NCBI RefSeq assembly: GCF_030272615.1
Contig: NC_081407.1
Span: 270,601,870 to 270,665,869 of the forward strand
Length of the DNA: 64,000 nucleotides
Direction of reading: 5' to 3'
Source: Cryptomeria japonica
Taxonomy: Eukaryota > Streptophyta > Pinopsida > Cupressales > Cupressaceae
Positions 1 through 8,798 of the stretch are shown piece by piece (position 1 is the stretch's first letter; each line of letters begins with the position of its first letter). The notes beneath the pieces were generated by a model. That model saw only the letters and a program-made list of their open reading frames with translations. It was not told the origin of the DNA and searched no databases. The position numbers and the translations under genes were made by a program.

Positions 1-291
1 TGTTTTATTTCACAGTTGTTGCTATTTATCAATTACTTTACTTATAACATCAAAACCCAAAAAGAAACAATCCCTTTCTGCAACTTCTGTCTATTCTATA
101 AGATCACCGGAAAGTTACAAAATATAGTATGTTTAATTAAGAATTTACAGCAGCAACAACAAAAGGATCCATTTGGGATCTTTCATTGTAGCGTGAGGGC
201 CCAACCCTATTTTCTTACATAGTTACAAACCAATAGAATCTACTTATAATTGTTAATTTGTATTTGCTCCGGATTTGCCAAAACCCTAACA
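1..291 (+). repeat. 5' LTR end of Ty1/copia element (truncated by window)
   Basis: The last 45-50 bases before 291 (TAATTGTTAATTTG ... CCAAAACCCTAACA) match the end of the 3' LTR at 14494-14543, so the copia 5' LTR ends at 291. Upstream of about 245 the two copies do not align well by eye. Either the 5' LTR has diverged or rearranged, or other DNA has entered it. The true left end is not visible. Confidence 0.6.
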
Positions 292-305
292 ATTGGTATC
301 AAATT
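292..305 (+). promoter_or_regulatory. Primer-binding site of copia element
   Basis: The sequence ATTGGTATCAAATT directly follows the LTR end. TGGTATCA is the usual plant retrotransposon match to the 3' end of initiator methionine tRNA, which primes minus-strand synthesis. The match decays after eight bases. Confidence 0.6.
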
Positions 306-344
306 CGTGTATTTCTGTAAATTGGCAGGGACTTTCAGATTTGA

Positions 345-726
345 GTGGGAGCAATGGAAGAAACCAAATTCAAGGTCAAGAAGTTCAACGACCAGAATTA
401 TTTGTTATGGAAAATGCAAATGGAGGATTACTTGTATCAAAAGGATCTGTGGCGGCCATTGGAAGGAAAGACAAAGAAACCAAACACGATGTCAAATGAA
501 GATTGGGATATTCTAGACAGGAAGGCATTGGGGACCATTCGGTTGTGCCTTGCACCTTCTGTAGCATTCAATATATCAAAAGCAACAATGACTTAAGCCC
601 TAATAAAAACATTGACAAAATTGTATGAGAAACCCTTAACTTCGAATAAGGTATTTCTTATGAAGCGTTTGTTTAATATGAAAATGAGTCAAGGAGGATC
701 TGTAGCAGATCATTTAAATGAATTTA
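345..726 (+). pseudogene. gag: Ty1/copia gag, N-terminal part
   Basis: Starting at the ATG at 345, the frame reads MEETKFKVKKFNDQNYLLWK. This is the typical start of plant copia Gag (the DUF4219/UBN2 region), the capsid-like protein that packages element RNA. The frame hits a stop at 594-596 but continues past it with LTKLYEKPLTSNKVFLMKRL and GGSVADHLNEF, still recognisable as Gag. It is then cut at 726 by the insertion of the LTR element at 727-10523 and resumes at 10529. The ATG lies about 50 bases after the primer-binding site, as expected for a copia element. The stop and the insertion make it non-functional. Confidence 0.85.
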
Positions 727-2551
727 TGTAATGTCCGCATTTTTGGAGGCAGAATAATTAATTAATTAAATTAATGAAGTTATTCCAATTAATGATATTT
801 CTTAAGGATAGCTTAATTGATTATTTTAATTAAAAAGTATTAAGTTAGTTATCTATAAAGCTATCAAATAAATAAAAATTAAAAGGTAACTTTATATTTA
901 ATGAATTTAATAAAGTGACTTAAATTAATATTATATCATAAAAAGTCACGTGAAATAATATTATTTCTAGAAGCTTCTTGAAAGGTTGGAGAAAAAGTAT
1001 AAAAGAAGGTCAAGTTAAGCTTCTAATAATTGAGGATTTGATATTTGATGTGGAGTTCTTCGTGGTGAAGGAACCAGCTTGGGTTTCTACCATTATTGGT
1101 CATTGGGAGCAATACCTCCCATTGATTCGCATAACTGAGGTGGTGAAAGATCCTCCGAAGGGTTGCATTTGTGAGTAAAATAAAGCAACTCAAATATTAT
1201 TAAATTTCAAAATAAATTAAAATCTAATAACACTCCCCTTTCATAGATATGTCCCATCAAAGTGTTTTCATGCCCCACCACATATAGGTTTTCCTTGCTT
1301 CCTGTAAAGAGCATCATATCTGAGCTTATTGTATTTGGCATCAACATTCATGGAAGTCAGTTTGGGAGAATACTTCAGCTATATGGTCAATTGACATTCA
1401 TGCTTCAATCTACACTTTTAAGGAAGAGATAGGCGATTCCTTAAGGAGCTGTTGGAGGTGATTTTTGAGGATAATTCAGTCACATAAAAGGTTTGTCACG
1501 AACTTACCAAATCTCATATTTTTGTTCATAACTTGTGATTGAAGACTCATAAATTTGTGGGTATTGGTGTATTGGATTCTCCTTTCTGAGATAGTCATTT
1601 CCATCACTTATTTGACGCTGAGGACTACTGATATTATTTATTATTGCTTTCACAACTTCTAGGGTTGGGTGGCCAGCTAAGAAGACCATGTTTTTGCTCT
1701 TAGTGGTCTTGTCTTGCTTCAATTCCTTCTTATGGCTGGAGCGCTTCACTAATGAAGCTATGATTATCACTTCTAGTGCTAGGGAAGGATCTTTAATGCT
1801 GCATATCAATTTTTATTAGAGGGCAGGTTTGAGAACAGGGGCAATTTGGATAAGGCACGATTTGGGCTTAGACTCCATTTTCAGATATTGCTCGCTTCTT
1901 CACATTGGCATTGGGCGATCATTCAAACAGGTTCTCTTATTTGCTTATAGCTGATTATATTGTCAAAGATGTGTTACTATTAGTGCTACCATAGACAACA
2001 ATATATGATTGCATGAGATTTAGGAGTGTATGCATATATTGGCAAGCTTTAAGCTTTATTGATTGTACCTGAAATTTGCATTCAATAAAGGAGGGACAGG
2101 TTGCAAGTCATTTGATGCGATGTCTTTAATAATAATAGTTAGAATGCGAAGTGTTTGTGAAAATGCCTCTTGGCTGTAGGTGCACATTTGTCATTGAAAT
2201 TCATCTATATGCATTTGAGAAGAGCAAAGAGTCATTAATACTTTGAGTTTATAATTTAGATATCATAGAAATCATTTACAATGCATTTCTTGTGTATCGG
2301 TGTCAATAACATGCAAAGTTGTGCAAAGCCTTTTCTGTGTTAGTAACATGCAAGGTTATCGGTCTGAAACTTAGACCAGCAAGCTAAATGTTGTATGTGC
2401 ACTGTTTGATATTATATCTTGGGTCATAAACATCAAGAAAACAATCAATTTTTGGTAACGACAGGTTTAAGGGTTGTAGGACAACTATTTGACAATATTC
2501 CTTGAGCCTATCTTCAGCATTTTAAGGCCATAATCAGCAAGGGATATTACA
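727..2551 (+). repeat. 5' LTR of PDS5-carrying element (1825 bp)
   Basis: Aligns along its length with 8799-10523. It is about 100 bp longer because of extra sequence between about 1178 and 1310 that is absent at the matching point (about 9254) of the 3' LTR. Over about 200 aligned bases (978-1178 against 9054-9254) I count eight differences, mostly transitions. That is about 4% in this stretch, so the insertion is old but not ancient. Short reading frames in the LTR (for example 978-1178) persist in both copies only because the LTRs are similar. Confidence 0.92.
998..1005 (+). promoter_or_regulatory. TATA box in 5' LTR
   Basis: TATAAAAG lies about 270 bases into the LTR and is repeated exactly at 9074-9081 in the 3' LTR. 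It is a good candidate for the core promoter that sets the U3/R boundary. Confidence 0.55.
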
Positions 2552-2570
2552 GTTGTATCAGAGCTATTAT
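2552..2570 (+). promoter_or_regulatory. Primer-binding site (tRNA-Met type)
   Basis: GTTGTATCAGAGCTATTA follows the LTR end. TATCAGAGC matches the common plant initiator-methionine tRNA primer site (TGGTATCAGAGC) with a G-to-T change near the start. Confidence 0.75.
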
Positions 2571-3649
2571 CTTGCCATCCTATGGTCACTTATAGTTACA
2601 AGCATGGCTTGATCGAGTGAAAGAGATTTGGAAGAAAGGATTTACAAGGCAGGAAAGAAATTAGAACATATATTTCAGCAAAAGGAGGTTCTTCTAAGTA
2701 CTTTGGAGGAGGTAGAGGCTTGTTTATGCAAGGTTGGACAAGATCCATCCCAAACAATGCAACTTGCTATAGCTCCATTGGTGTTGACGTGTATTTTGTA
2801 CACAACCAAACACATAATAAAATACCTAAAGGGTACCTTATCCTCTCTTGAATAAAGCCTCCGAATGCTGAAGATGTCGCGAAAAGGATCAATCGGGATG
2901 ACTTCAAGGTTCTTTGCTGTAGGATCTCTACGTGTGGATAAGCTCTTTGTGGTATGATGTGATTTGCTGGAATCACAAGGGGACTTACACTTGTCGACCT
3001 AAACGTCTGATTTGCTGGAATCACAAGTCCTACTAACTAACTGGAAGACAAACAAATGGCAAAAGATGCAGGGTTCAGGAAGTCTACTCTACTACCTCGA
3101 ATGCGAGAAGATGGATGAATGACTAGGTGGAGTCCTACTGGCTGGGTCTCACCATCAGGCTGAACAATTCAACACCAACTCAGTGCGATCTTCTAAGGGA
3201 TGCTTCCAATATGTTCAAATCGTACACCATCTGACAATGATCACCATTCAAGATACTGCATGAACAATGGATGTGTAACAACTTAAGATTAAGCTCATTT
3301 TATTCCAGTTGACCACGCAAGGCGCACTTACCATTAGCAAGAGGCTAGTGGTTTGGATTAGACAGATTCCACACAGGTGCATTCAACAGTTTCCTTCATT
3401 CGATCTAATCATCTACCATCTAGAATTGAAGATTCAACAAGAAACCATGCATATTGCAAGAAACGACACACTTCACCATTACTTCAATGAAAATGGAGTT
3501 TATTTACAATCAATGGCAACAATTTCTTGCCTTGTCCTCCTATTCTACTCTAATTGCTATTCTATCAACTGACTACTCACCTTCTAACTATTGACTAACT
3601 ATTCCTATTTTCTCTAACTCTCTCTATTAGCTTTTACAAATGAAGAGCC

Positions 3650-3662
3650 GGGGCTTATATAG
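3650..3662 (-). promoter_or_regulatory. Distal TATA box (P2) of copy A
   Basis: On the minus strand this reads CTATATAAGCCCC, about 870 bases before the element's 3' end. The same box is at 59036-59048 in copy C, with CTATTTATACCCC at 34673 in copy B. This is where the U3/R boundary of an LTR would fall. Confidence 0.6.
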
Positions 3663-3762
3663 TGCCCATAATACAATTCAATGGCTTAGATCAATTTGAG
3701 ATCAATGGCCAAGATTCTACAATGAAAACCCTAATTAGGGTTTGTTACAACAAACTCAATTC

Positions 3763-4275
3763 TGACCAATGAAATAATTGTATTAATTGGACACATGTCG
3801 TCTCTGGAATATTCGACCAATGGATAGCTGGGGTAGGTACATCGAAGTTTGTGCCACCTCCCATGAGTTAGATACATTGAACTTGGACATGTTGAGGTGG
3901 ACCAACCCGACTGGAGGAGTGATGACTAGGATGCCACCTCGTCTAACACTTGCAACTTGGTAGATATCCAATTCGATGATGCTGAGAAGCTAGCTTTAAC
4001 TATCTGCTTCTTCAACGAACCCTTGCTCTGACTTCTTTTGTCTTTGATGTGCAAGATGATGATGTACCTCGCCTTGGAATGCTGGATTGGAAGAATTTAT
4101 TCCTGATGATGCTTGACCGAAGAAGGCGGTCCTTGTCGATGCTAGACTGGAGGAGGTCGCCCTTATCCTTGCTTGATCTTCTTTGATGATACTGAGCTGG
4201 AGGAGATCATCTTTGTCCTGGACCGGATCTTCTTTGATGAGAGCCTGCCGACTTTCCGGGCATGGGAGTTGCCAT
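3763..4275 (-). pseudogene. Remnant of the LTR-embedded ORF in copy A
   Basis: On the minus strand, ATGGCAACTCC at 4275 lines up with the ORF start ATGGCGACCCC of copy B. The alignment continues to GGCTCTCATCAAAGAAGATC (B: GCTCTCATGAAAGAAGATC) and is then lost. The ~3.2-kb ORF of B is replaced here by about 500 bp containing short repeats of CATCAAAGAAGATC and CTCCTCCAG. A 62-codon frame (3783-3971, DIYQVASVRRGGILVITPP) recurs in copy C at 59131-59355. Both copies therefore descend from an ancestor in which the ORF had been deleted or replaced. No function can be assigned to the remnant. Confidence 0.55.
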
Positions 4276-4282
4276 TTGATGC

Positions 4283-4517
4283 CTACACAAAAATTCCAAA
4301 ATTAGTCTTTAAGCATTATATCTTAAAATGTAGAAATCAAGACTCTCCAAAGGGAAAATTCAAGATATTGATTAGGAAACTTCATGATAAATCTAGAATT
4401 CTTCATTTCCTAATTAATTAATCAACAAAACCAAACTCTCAAGTCTTAGACTTTTTTCAAAAATTGCTATGAAATTAAAACAAGCCTTGACGAAGAATAT
4501 CAAAATGATTTCCATAC
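4283..4517 (-). other. Predicted leader intron of copy A
   Basis: On the minus strand the donor is GAAG|GTATGG at 4517 and the acceptor is TTTTTGTGTAG|G at 4283, giving 235 bp. The same donor and acceptor contexts flank 208 bp in copy B and 241 bp in copy C, just upstream of the ORF start. Confidence 0.5.
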
Positions 4518-4775
4518 CTTCTCTTGAGTACTTAACTCTAAGACCTTAAAAAATGATGAAAGAAGACTGGATTTTGCTAGACAAGGTTTAGATTGTAGTC
4601 TTCCCTTGGATGAATTACGCCTCCATTATCCTTCAAAATGAATTTCACCTTCCACTAGCTTCCAACACTTACCAAAATTTCACCTTCAATCTTCTGGATT
4701 TCGCTGCTCGAATTGCTCCTCAATTTTGCACTTTAGAAGGGATGAATGAATGATTAAAACATGAGCAAAGCATCT

Positions 4776-4786
4776 CCATTATATAG
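4776..4786 (-). promoter_or_regulatory. Proximal TATA box (P1) of copy A
   Basis: The minus strand reads GAGCGCTCTATATAATGGAG. Copies B and C have GCGCTATATATGGAGG (30674) and GCGCCCTATATAAGGGAGG (60116) in the same place, between the hairpin array and the leader intron. Confidence 0.6.
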
Positions 4787-5118
4787 AGCGCTCACCTCTT
4801 GTTCCCCCAAGGCCGACTTGACAAAAGGGATAAAAAAATAAATAAAAACTCTTTAAAAAGGTGGTCGACTTGCCTATAAAGGCAAAATAATGCCTTTGAG
4901 CGCTCACTAACAAATTTTAATTCAAAAAATTAATTTTAGAGCCTCCAAGGGGAATTTTTTATTTATTTCAAGGCCTAAAATTAATTTATTAAATGCAAAA
5001 TGCTTTCAAATTTAAATTTAATTTTCCACACGCCTCCAATTTAGCAATTTTGGTGATTTAATGCAAACTGGAGAATATCAATTTTTTGATCAAGGTCTTA
5101 ATGAGGTTTGCTAATGAT

Positions 5119-6516
5119 TTCGCCCTAGACCCTCTCCAAGGGTCAGGAGCGATTTTCCAAATTAGATCTTGAATATCCAATTTTTGCAAATCCAAAATAT
5201 CACCAAGGCACTCCAAATGGCATCTTTTACTGGAGTTTGGGTTTGATTTCACTTGAATTTTGGAAGAAAAATGCATTTAGGATTTTTTCGCCCTGGATCC
5301 TCAGCAAGGGTCAGGAGCGATTTTTCAAATTTGTGCTTACTCCTTCATCAACTTTTCTTGAATCCACCCTTCAAGGCTAGGCAAAGGTCTTCTTCTTTCA
5401 CTCCATCCAAGCTTGGTTCGTTCCTACAAGGCAAAATAAGGGATTTTCAAATTTTCGCCCTGGACCCTCAGCAAGGGTCAGGAGCGAATTTTGCCTTTGG
5501 GCATCAAAATTTGCACTTTTAACCATCCAACCCAACTTCAAGGCAATTCAAATGTCATTTCACACCCATGTCTAAGCTTGGCCTTGCTCAAATTTTGGAG
5601 GAAAAGATAGGTTTTAGGATTTTCGCCCTGGACCTTTAGCAAGGGTCAGGAGCGAATTTCCTTTTCTAGGCTTGGTTTTTTGTTTTTTCAAACTCAAAAT
5701 CACCTCAATTTGACCAAACAAGGCAAGAAAAGCCCTCTACTAAGATTTTCGCCCTGGACCCTCAGCAAGGGTCAGGAGCGAAATTTTGGTTTTAGGCAAA
5801 ATCCTTCATTTTTCAAAGTTAAAACTTCTTCAGGAGGCAAAAGGAAGTTGTTCTTGTTTCACTCATGCCTAAAACTTGACTTTTTTCATTGCAAGATGAG
5901 AGCTATTGGGAATTTCGCTCTGGACCCTCTCCAAGGGTCAGGAGCAAAATTGCCTTCCTTGTCCAGAATTCATCATTTTGCATGCTTCCAAACCTTTGAA
6001 TGATGTTCAACCTTCACTCCAAGAGACCCTGCACATAAAAATTTAGCCAAAATTAGTGACAAATAGGCTCAAATAAGATTTTCGCTCTGGACCCTCTTCA
6101 AGGGTCAGGAGCGAAATTCACAATCTAGGCTAAATTGCTCAATCTTCAAGTTTCAAATCACTTCACAGGGCAAGGTAAGATCGTTTTCAAGGCTAGGAAC
6201 AAGGTTTCAAGCTCAAACAAGGTGGCAAATGGAGTTTATAACGAATTTCGCTCTGGACCCTCAGCAAGGGTCAGGAGCGAAATTCCTAATCTTGGCCAAA
6301 ATTGATCATTTTCTTCAAGGTTTTCAATCAATTCCAAAGTCCAAACAAAATGCTTTGCAAATCAAAATTTGGTCAAATAAGGCAAGAAATGAGTCCTAGA
6401 TTGATTTTCGCCTTGGACCCTTTGGAAGGGTCAAGGGCGAGATTTGCTTTGGACCTCCTGAGAGGGTCAGGAGCAAAATTCGCTTTGGACCCTCAGGAAG
6501 GGTTAGGAGCGAAATT
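5119..6516 (-). repeat. Phased hairpin array of copy A (11 units)
   Basis: Eleven copies of a GC-rich imperfect palindrome; on the element's sense (minus) strand, CGCTCCTGACCCTT is followed after a few bases by AGGGTCCAGGGCGAA. The plus-strand CGC positions are 5121, 5289, 5456, 5624, 5750, 5916, 6083, 6249, 6409, 6445 and 6481. The intervals are 168, 167, 168, 126, 166, 167, 166, 160, 36 and 36. The AT-rich spacers are related to each other only loosely (recurrent CAAGGCAAG, CTTCAAATC, AGGCTAGGA), so this is probably a decayed ~166-bp tandem repeat in which the palindrome alone is held constant. Confidence 0.9.
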
Positions 6517-6547
6517 TGACTTTTTGAACTCTCCGTCAGGATAATTT

Positions 6548-6609
6548 TATGGAATATAACATTTAATTATAAGTGACATTTTCTTATACTTTAAGTTATA
6601 TTCCATATA
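6548..6609. repeat. Long AT-rich palindrome beside the array, copy A
   Basis: TATGGAATATAAC and its complement GTTATATTCCATATA bracket a short centre, giving arms of about 25 bases. The same palindrome lies at 62447-62506 in copy C, where the arms match better. It sits immediately on the outer side of the hairpin array. Confidence 0.75.
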
Positions 6610-6687
6610 GACTTTTAGGATGTTTGAGAGTGGTTTCAGACCTCCAGGAACTATATTGCAAAATCTAGTTTTTGGAGGATTCTCAGT

Positions 6688-6787
6688 TTCCAGACTTAGT
6701 CAAATTTCAGGATCAGGACATTCCAGACTTAGCCAAATTTTAGGATCAGGACTTTCCAGACTTAGCCAAATTTCAGGATCAGGACAT
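6688..6787 (-). repeat. Three tandem 33-bp repeats, copy A
   Basis: Three direct copies of a 33-bp unit containing CCAGACTTAGCCAAATTT followed by CAGGATCAGGA. Also present in copy C at about 62587-62660. Confidence 0.8.
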
Positions 6788-7450
6788 CACTCCAGCAGGA
6801 CCTGCTATCCAGGTGATCCCCTTGGCGACACTCAAAATGCAAAGGCTAACTGGCAAAACCCTAAAAGACCTAGAAAACAAACCCTAGAAAGCAAAAAGTA
6901 GGGGTCCCCATTTGCAATGGGGCGATGTGTGAAATGGTCACAACAATTGGTACGTTCTTTGGTTAAGCCACGACTTATGAGACATCATGATGAGGTGATA
7001 AAACATGCAACTATTTCATGCATTAGTGAAATTATGAGGATAACAGCTCCTAATGATCCTTATGACAGGCATATTATGAAAGAAATACTTCAGATCATGG
7101 TGGCAAGCTTTGAAGGTTTGGATGATATCAAGAACCCTTATTTTTCTAAGAGGGTAAAACTACTTGAAATATTTGCAAAGTTCAGAATTGAAAACATTAT
7201 GATATCCATGGATTGTGTAGATATCATTCACAAGATGTTTCATATATTTTGGAGGGTTATTGATGAGGTTCATCCTAGTAGCGTGATTACTTCTATGCAA
7301 TCTGTCATGTTTTCAGTTTTGTATGAGGATAATGTAATTTCTAAACTCATGTCAAATGACTTATGGGCTGTTTGGAAAGGTGAGCAAGATGTGTCACCCA
7401 TGGCACATGAATTGTTAAGGAGATTGGTGGAACAACATAAGGATAGAGAT

Positions 7451-7942
7451 ACCTCACCCATGATAGGCGGAAATTTATATGATGAGTTTGTTAGACATGC
7501 TGATATAACTCAAGAGGATATGAGGACAGCCTTGGGGAATAAGTTGTCTACATCTTTGCAAGAAGTTTCACTTGAGACCACTACATTAGAGGCCCAAGAT
7601 ATTAAGGTGAATGTGAAAATTGACCCTTTACCTAGTGGAGCAGTCACTAGTGTTTTGACTATACATGATGGAGGAGACAATTTGTAATGGTATGATATCA
7701 TCACTGATTTGTTTGAGGACAGCAGCATTATGTTCCATAATTCTCATGAGATTGCAGTCCTTACACATGGAAGAAATTGTGAAGATGAGTCTACAAGTGT
7801 GGAGCATGAAGCTTGCTTTGAAGGGGTGCTTGAAAATGGCAAAGACTTTACACAATGGTATGACAACTATTCTGATTTTGATAACAGCAGTCATACTTCT
7901 TTACATCAACATAAGGTAATGACATTGTCACGAGGAAGATAA
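7451..7942 (+). pseudogene. Element-specific reading frame downstream of PDS5 fragment
   Basis: The PDS5 frame continues past the end of recognisable homology (NLYDEFVRHADITQEDM ... LTIHDGGDNL) to a TAA at 7685-7687, then runs on as YDIITDLFEDSSIMFHNSHE ... FTQWYDNYSDFDNSS to a stop near 7940. I do not recognise it. It is acidic and rich in serine, and it has no zinc knuckle, protease or polymerase motif. Retention of the frame over about 490 bases with a single internal stop suggests it was once translated as a chimera with the PDS5 N-terminus. It could be element sequence or a second captured fragment. Confidence 0.4.
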
Positions 7943-8042
7943 TATGGATTCAAGTCACAAAGGCCATGCAATTGTTCATCATTCCAAGGAGGAATTTGAA
8001 GGCAAGGACAAACAAGTTGAAATCAGTCCCTATTTTCTGTGA

Positions 8043-8645
8043 ATGAACAGCAGAGGTATGTCTTCACTTTCTCATGATATGACAACCTTTAATTATAGAA
8101 AAGGAAGTGACATAAGTGTTACTATGGTTGGTACACATGATGAAAGTAGAGGACATGGAAATTTTGATGTTGCATCTCATTTGAGGACAAGTTTTAGGCA
8201 CTTTGGAGTAGCTGATATGGAGCAGCCCCAAAGGTTGATTAATGGATGGCTAAAAAGGGCAAAGCAAGTCAAGTTGTTGGTTCAACAAACCAAACTCCAT
8301 CTTCAACACATTCATGACATTCAACACTCCATAAAAAATGATAGGCAAAGTTTGTCTAAATCTAGAAATTTTGTTGAGGTTGAACATTCTTTTGAGGGTG
8401 ATGATGATTTTTGTGATGACACTCATAGTGGATCAGCCACACAAGAGTTGTCCTTAGAGGGTAATGAAGGCAACCACAATCCATCTTTGGATTTGTTACC
8501 CATTTCATATGATATGGCAGCTATCTACTTGTTGGTTGGTGATATAATCTTCTTAGATTCGTCATTGATTGATGGCTGCCCTACTTGGGTTCCCATTGCA
8601 CATCTTTCTTTAGCATGGTTCACATTAGCTATTGAGTTGGTATAA
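8043..8645 (+). CDS. Unrecognised 200-residue ORF in the 3' internal region
   Basis: An open frame of 200 codons lies between the chimeric PDS5 frame and the 3' LTR. The start reads MNSRGMSSLSHDMTTFNYRK. The middle is basic (LINGWLKRAKQVKLLVQQTK) and followed by acidic sequence (EGDDDFCDDTHSG). The C-terminus is hydrophobic (YLLVGDIIFLDSSLIDG, then AHLSLAWFTLAIELV). No catalytic motif is visible. Its position, just upstream of the polypurine tract, is where many plant gypsy-type elements keep sequence unrelated to gag-pol. The hydrophobic end could be a membrane segment, but it is short. It may be a relic of element coding sequence. Function unknown. Confidence 0.35.
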   Translation: MNSRGMSSLSHDMTTFNYRKGSDISVTMVGTHDESRGHGNFDVASHLRTSFRHFGVADMEQPQRLINGWLKRAKQVKLLVQQTKLHLQHIHDIQHSIKNDRQSLSKSRNFVEVEHSFEGDDDFCDDTHSGSATQELSLEGNEGNHNPSLDLLPISYDMAAIYLLVGDIIFLDSSLIDGCPTWVPIAHLSLAWFTLAIELV

Positions 8646-8764
8646 TAGATTTAGTTAGTGGTGTTAGCATTGGTGTTACAGGTTCTCTTTGGTGATAGCA
8701 AGGACATTACACACATCTTCTTTTGGGATCCAGGTGGAGTAGATTTTTTCCTTACAGCTGAGAT

Positions 8765-8798
8765 TGCTTGGGGACAAACAATTTCAGGGAGGGCGAAA
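8765..8798 (+). promoter_or_regulatory. Polypurine tract and 3' element end motif
   Basis: CAGGGAGGGCGAAA directly precedes the TG of the 3' LTR at 8799 and is the expected plus-strand primer. Just upstream, GCTTGGGGACAAACAA resembles the GCTTGAGGACAAGCAA at 38118-38133 and 45046-45061 before the LTRs of a different element, so it is a shared 3' end feature. Confidence 0.7.

Larger units (their letters stand above)
2782..6945 (-). mobile_element. Giant solo-LTR-like element, copy A
   Basis: The unit runs from TGTTGACGTG at 2782 to GTCACAACA at 6945 and is flanked by ATTGG at 2777-2781 and 6946-6950. The ends form only a 5-bp inverted repeat (TGTTG/CAACA), as LTRs do. Neither end recurs inside, so there is no LTR pair and the whole 4164 bp behaves as one solo LTR. 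Orientation is set by copy B, whose ORF and TATA boxes read from the GTTGTGACC end. On that basis copy A lies on the minus strand. It contains the hairpin array, a TATA box, the leader intron, an ORF remnant and a second TATA box, in that order on the minus strand. The insertion splits the captured PDS5 frame. Confidence 0.85.
2604..7450 (+). pseudogene. PDS5: Captured N-terminal fragment of cohesin cofactor PDS5, split by copy A
   Basis: PDS5 is a HEAT-repeat protein that binds cohesin on chromosomes. The ATG at 2604 opens a frame reading ERDLEERIYKAGKKL, then LLSTLEEVEACLCKVGQDPS and QLAIAPL. After copy A (2782-6945) and its ATTGG duplication, the same frame resumes exactly at 6950 with VRSLVKPRLMRHHDE, then ISCISEIMRITAPNDPYD, MKEILQIMVASFEGL and SSVITSMQSVMFSVL. 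These blocks and their order match the first ~190 residues of plant PDS5 (the CISEITRITAP motif is diagnostic). Similarity fades near 7440. There are no introns, so the copy came from spliced RNA. Codon 3 is TGA, probably from CGA. It starts about 50 bases after the primer-binding site, where gag would normally be. The fragment is dead as host protein. Confidence 0.88.

Noticed and set aside
978-1178. 66-codon ORF conserved in both LTRs of the PDS5 element
   Set aside because: Conservation is explained by LTR identity. Amino-acid changes are as frequent as base changes allow and there is no known homology.
5253-6544. Plus-strand ORFs with ALDP-GSGAKF repeats in copy A (and 61322-62418 in copy C)
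   Set aside because: They are translations of the hairpin units on the antisense strand. The frame changes from unit to unit and is not conserved among copies.
2782-6945. Copies A-C as cut-and-paste DNA transposons
   Set aside because: Inverted ends are only 5 bp and of the TG/CA type. There is no transposase, and promoter/poly(A) placement fits an LTR. Kept as an alternative only.
2604-7450. A functional host PDS5 gene
   Set aside because: Intronless, truncated after ~190 residues, stop at codon 3, enclosed by LTRs and split by copy A.
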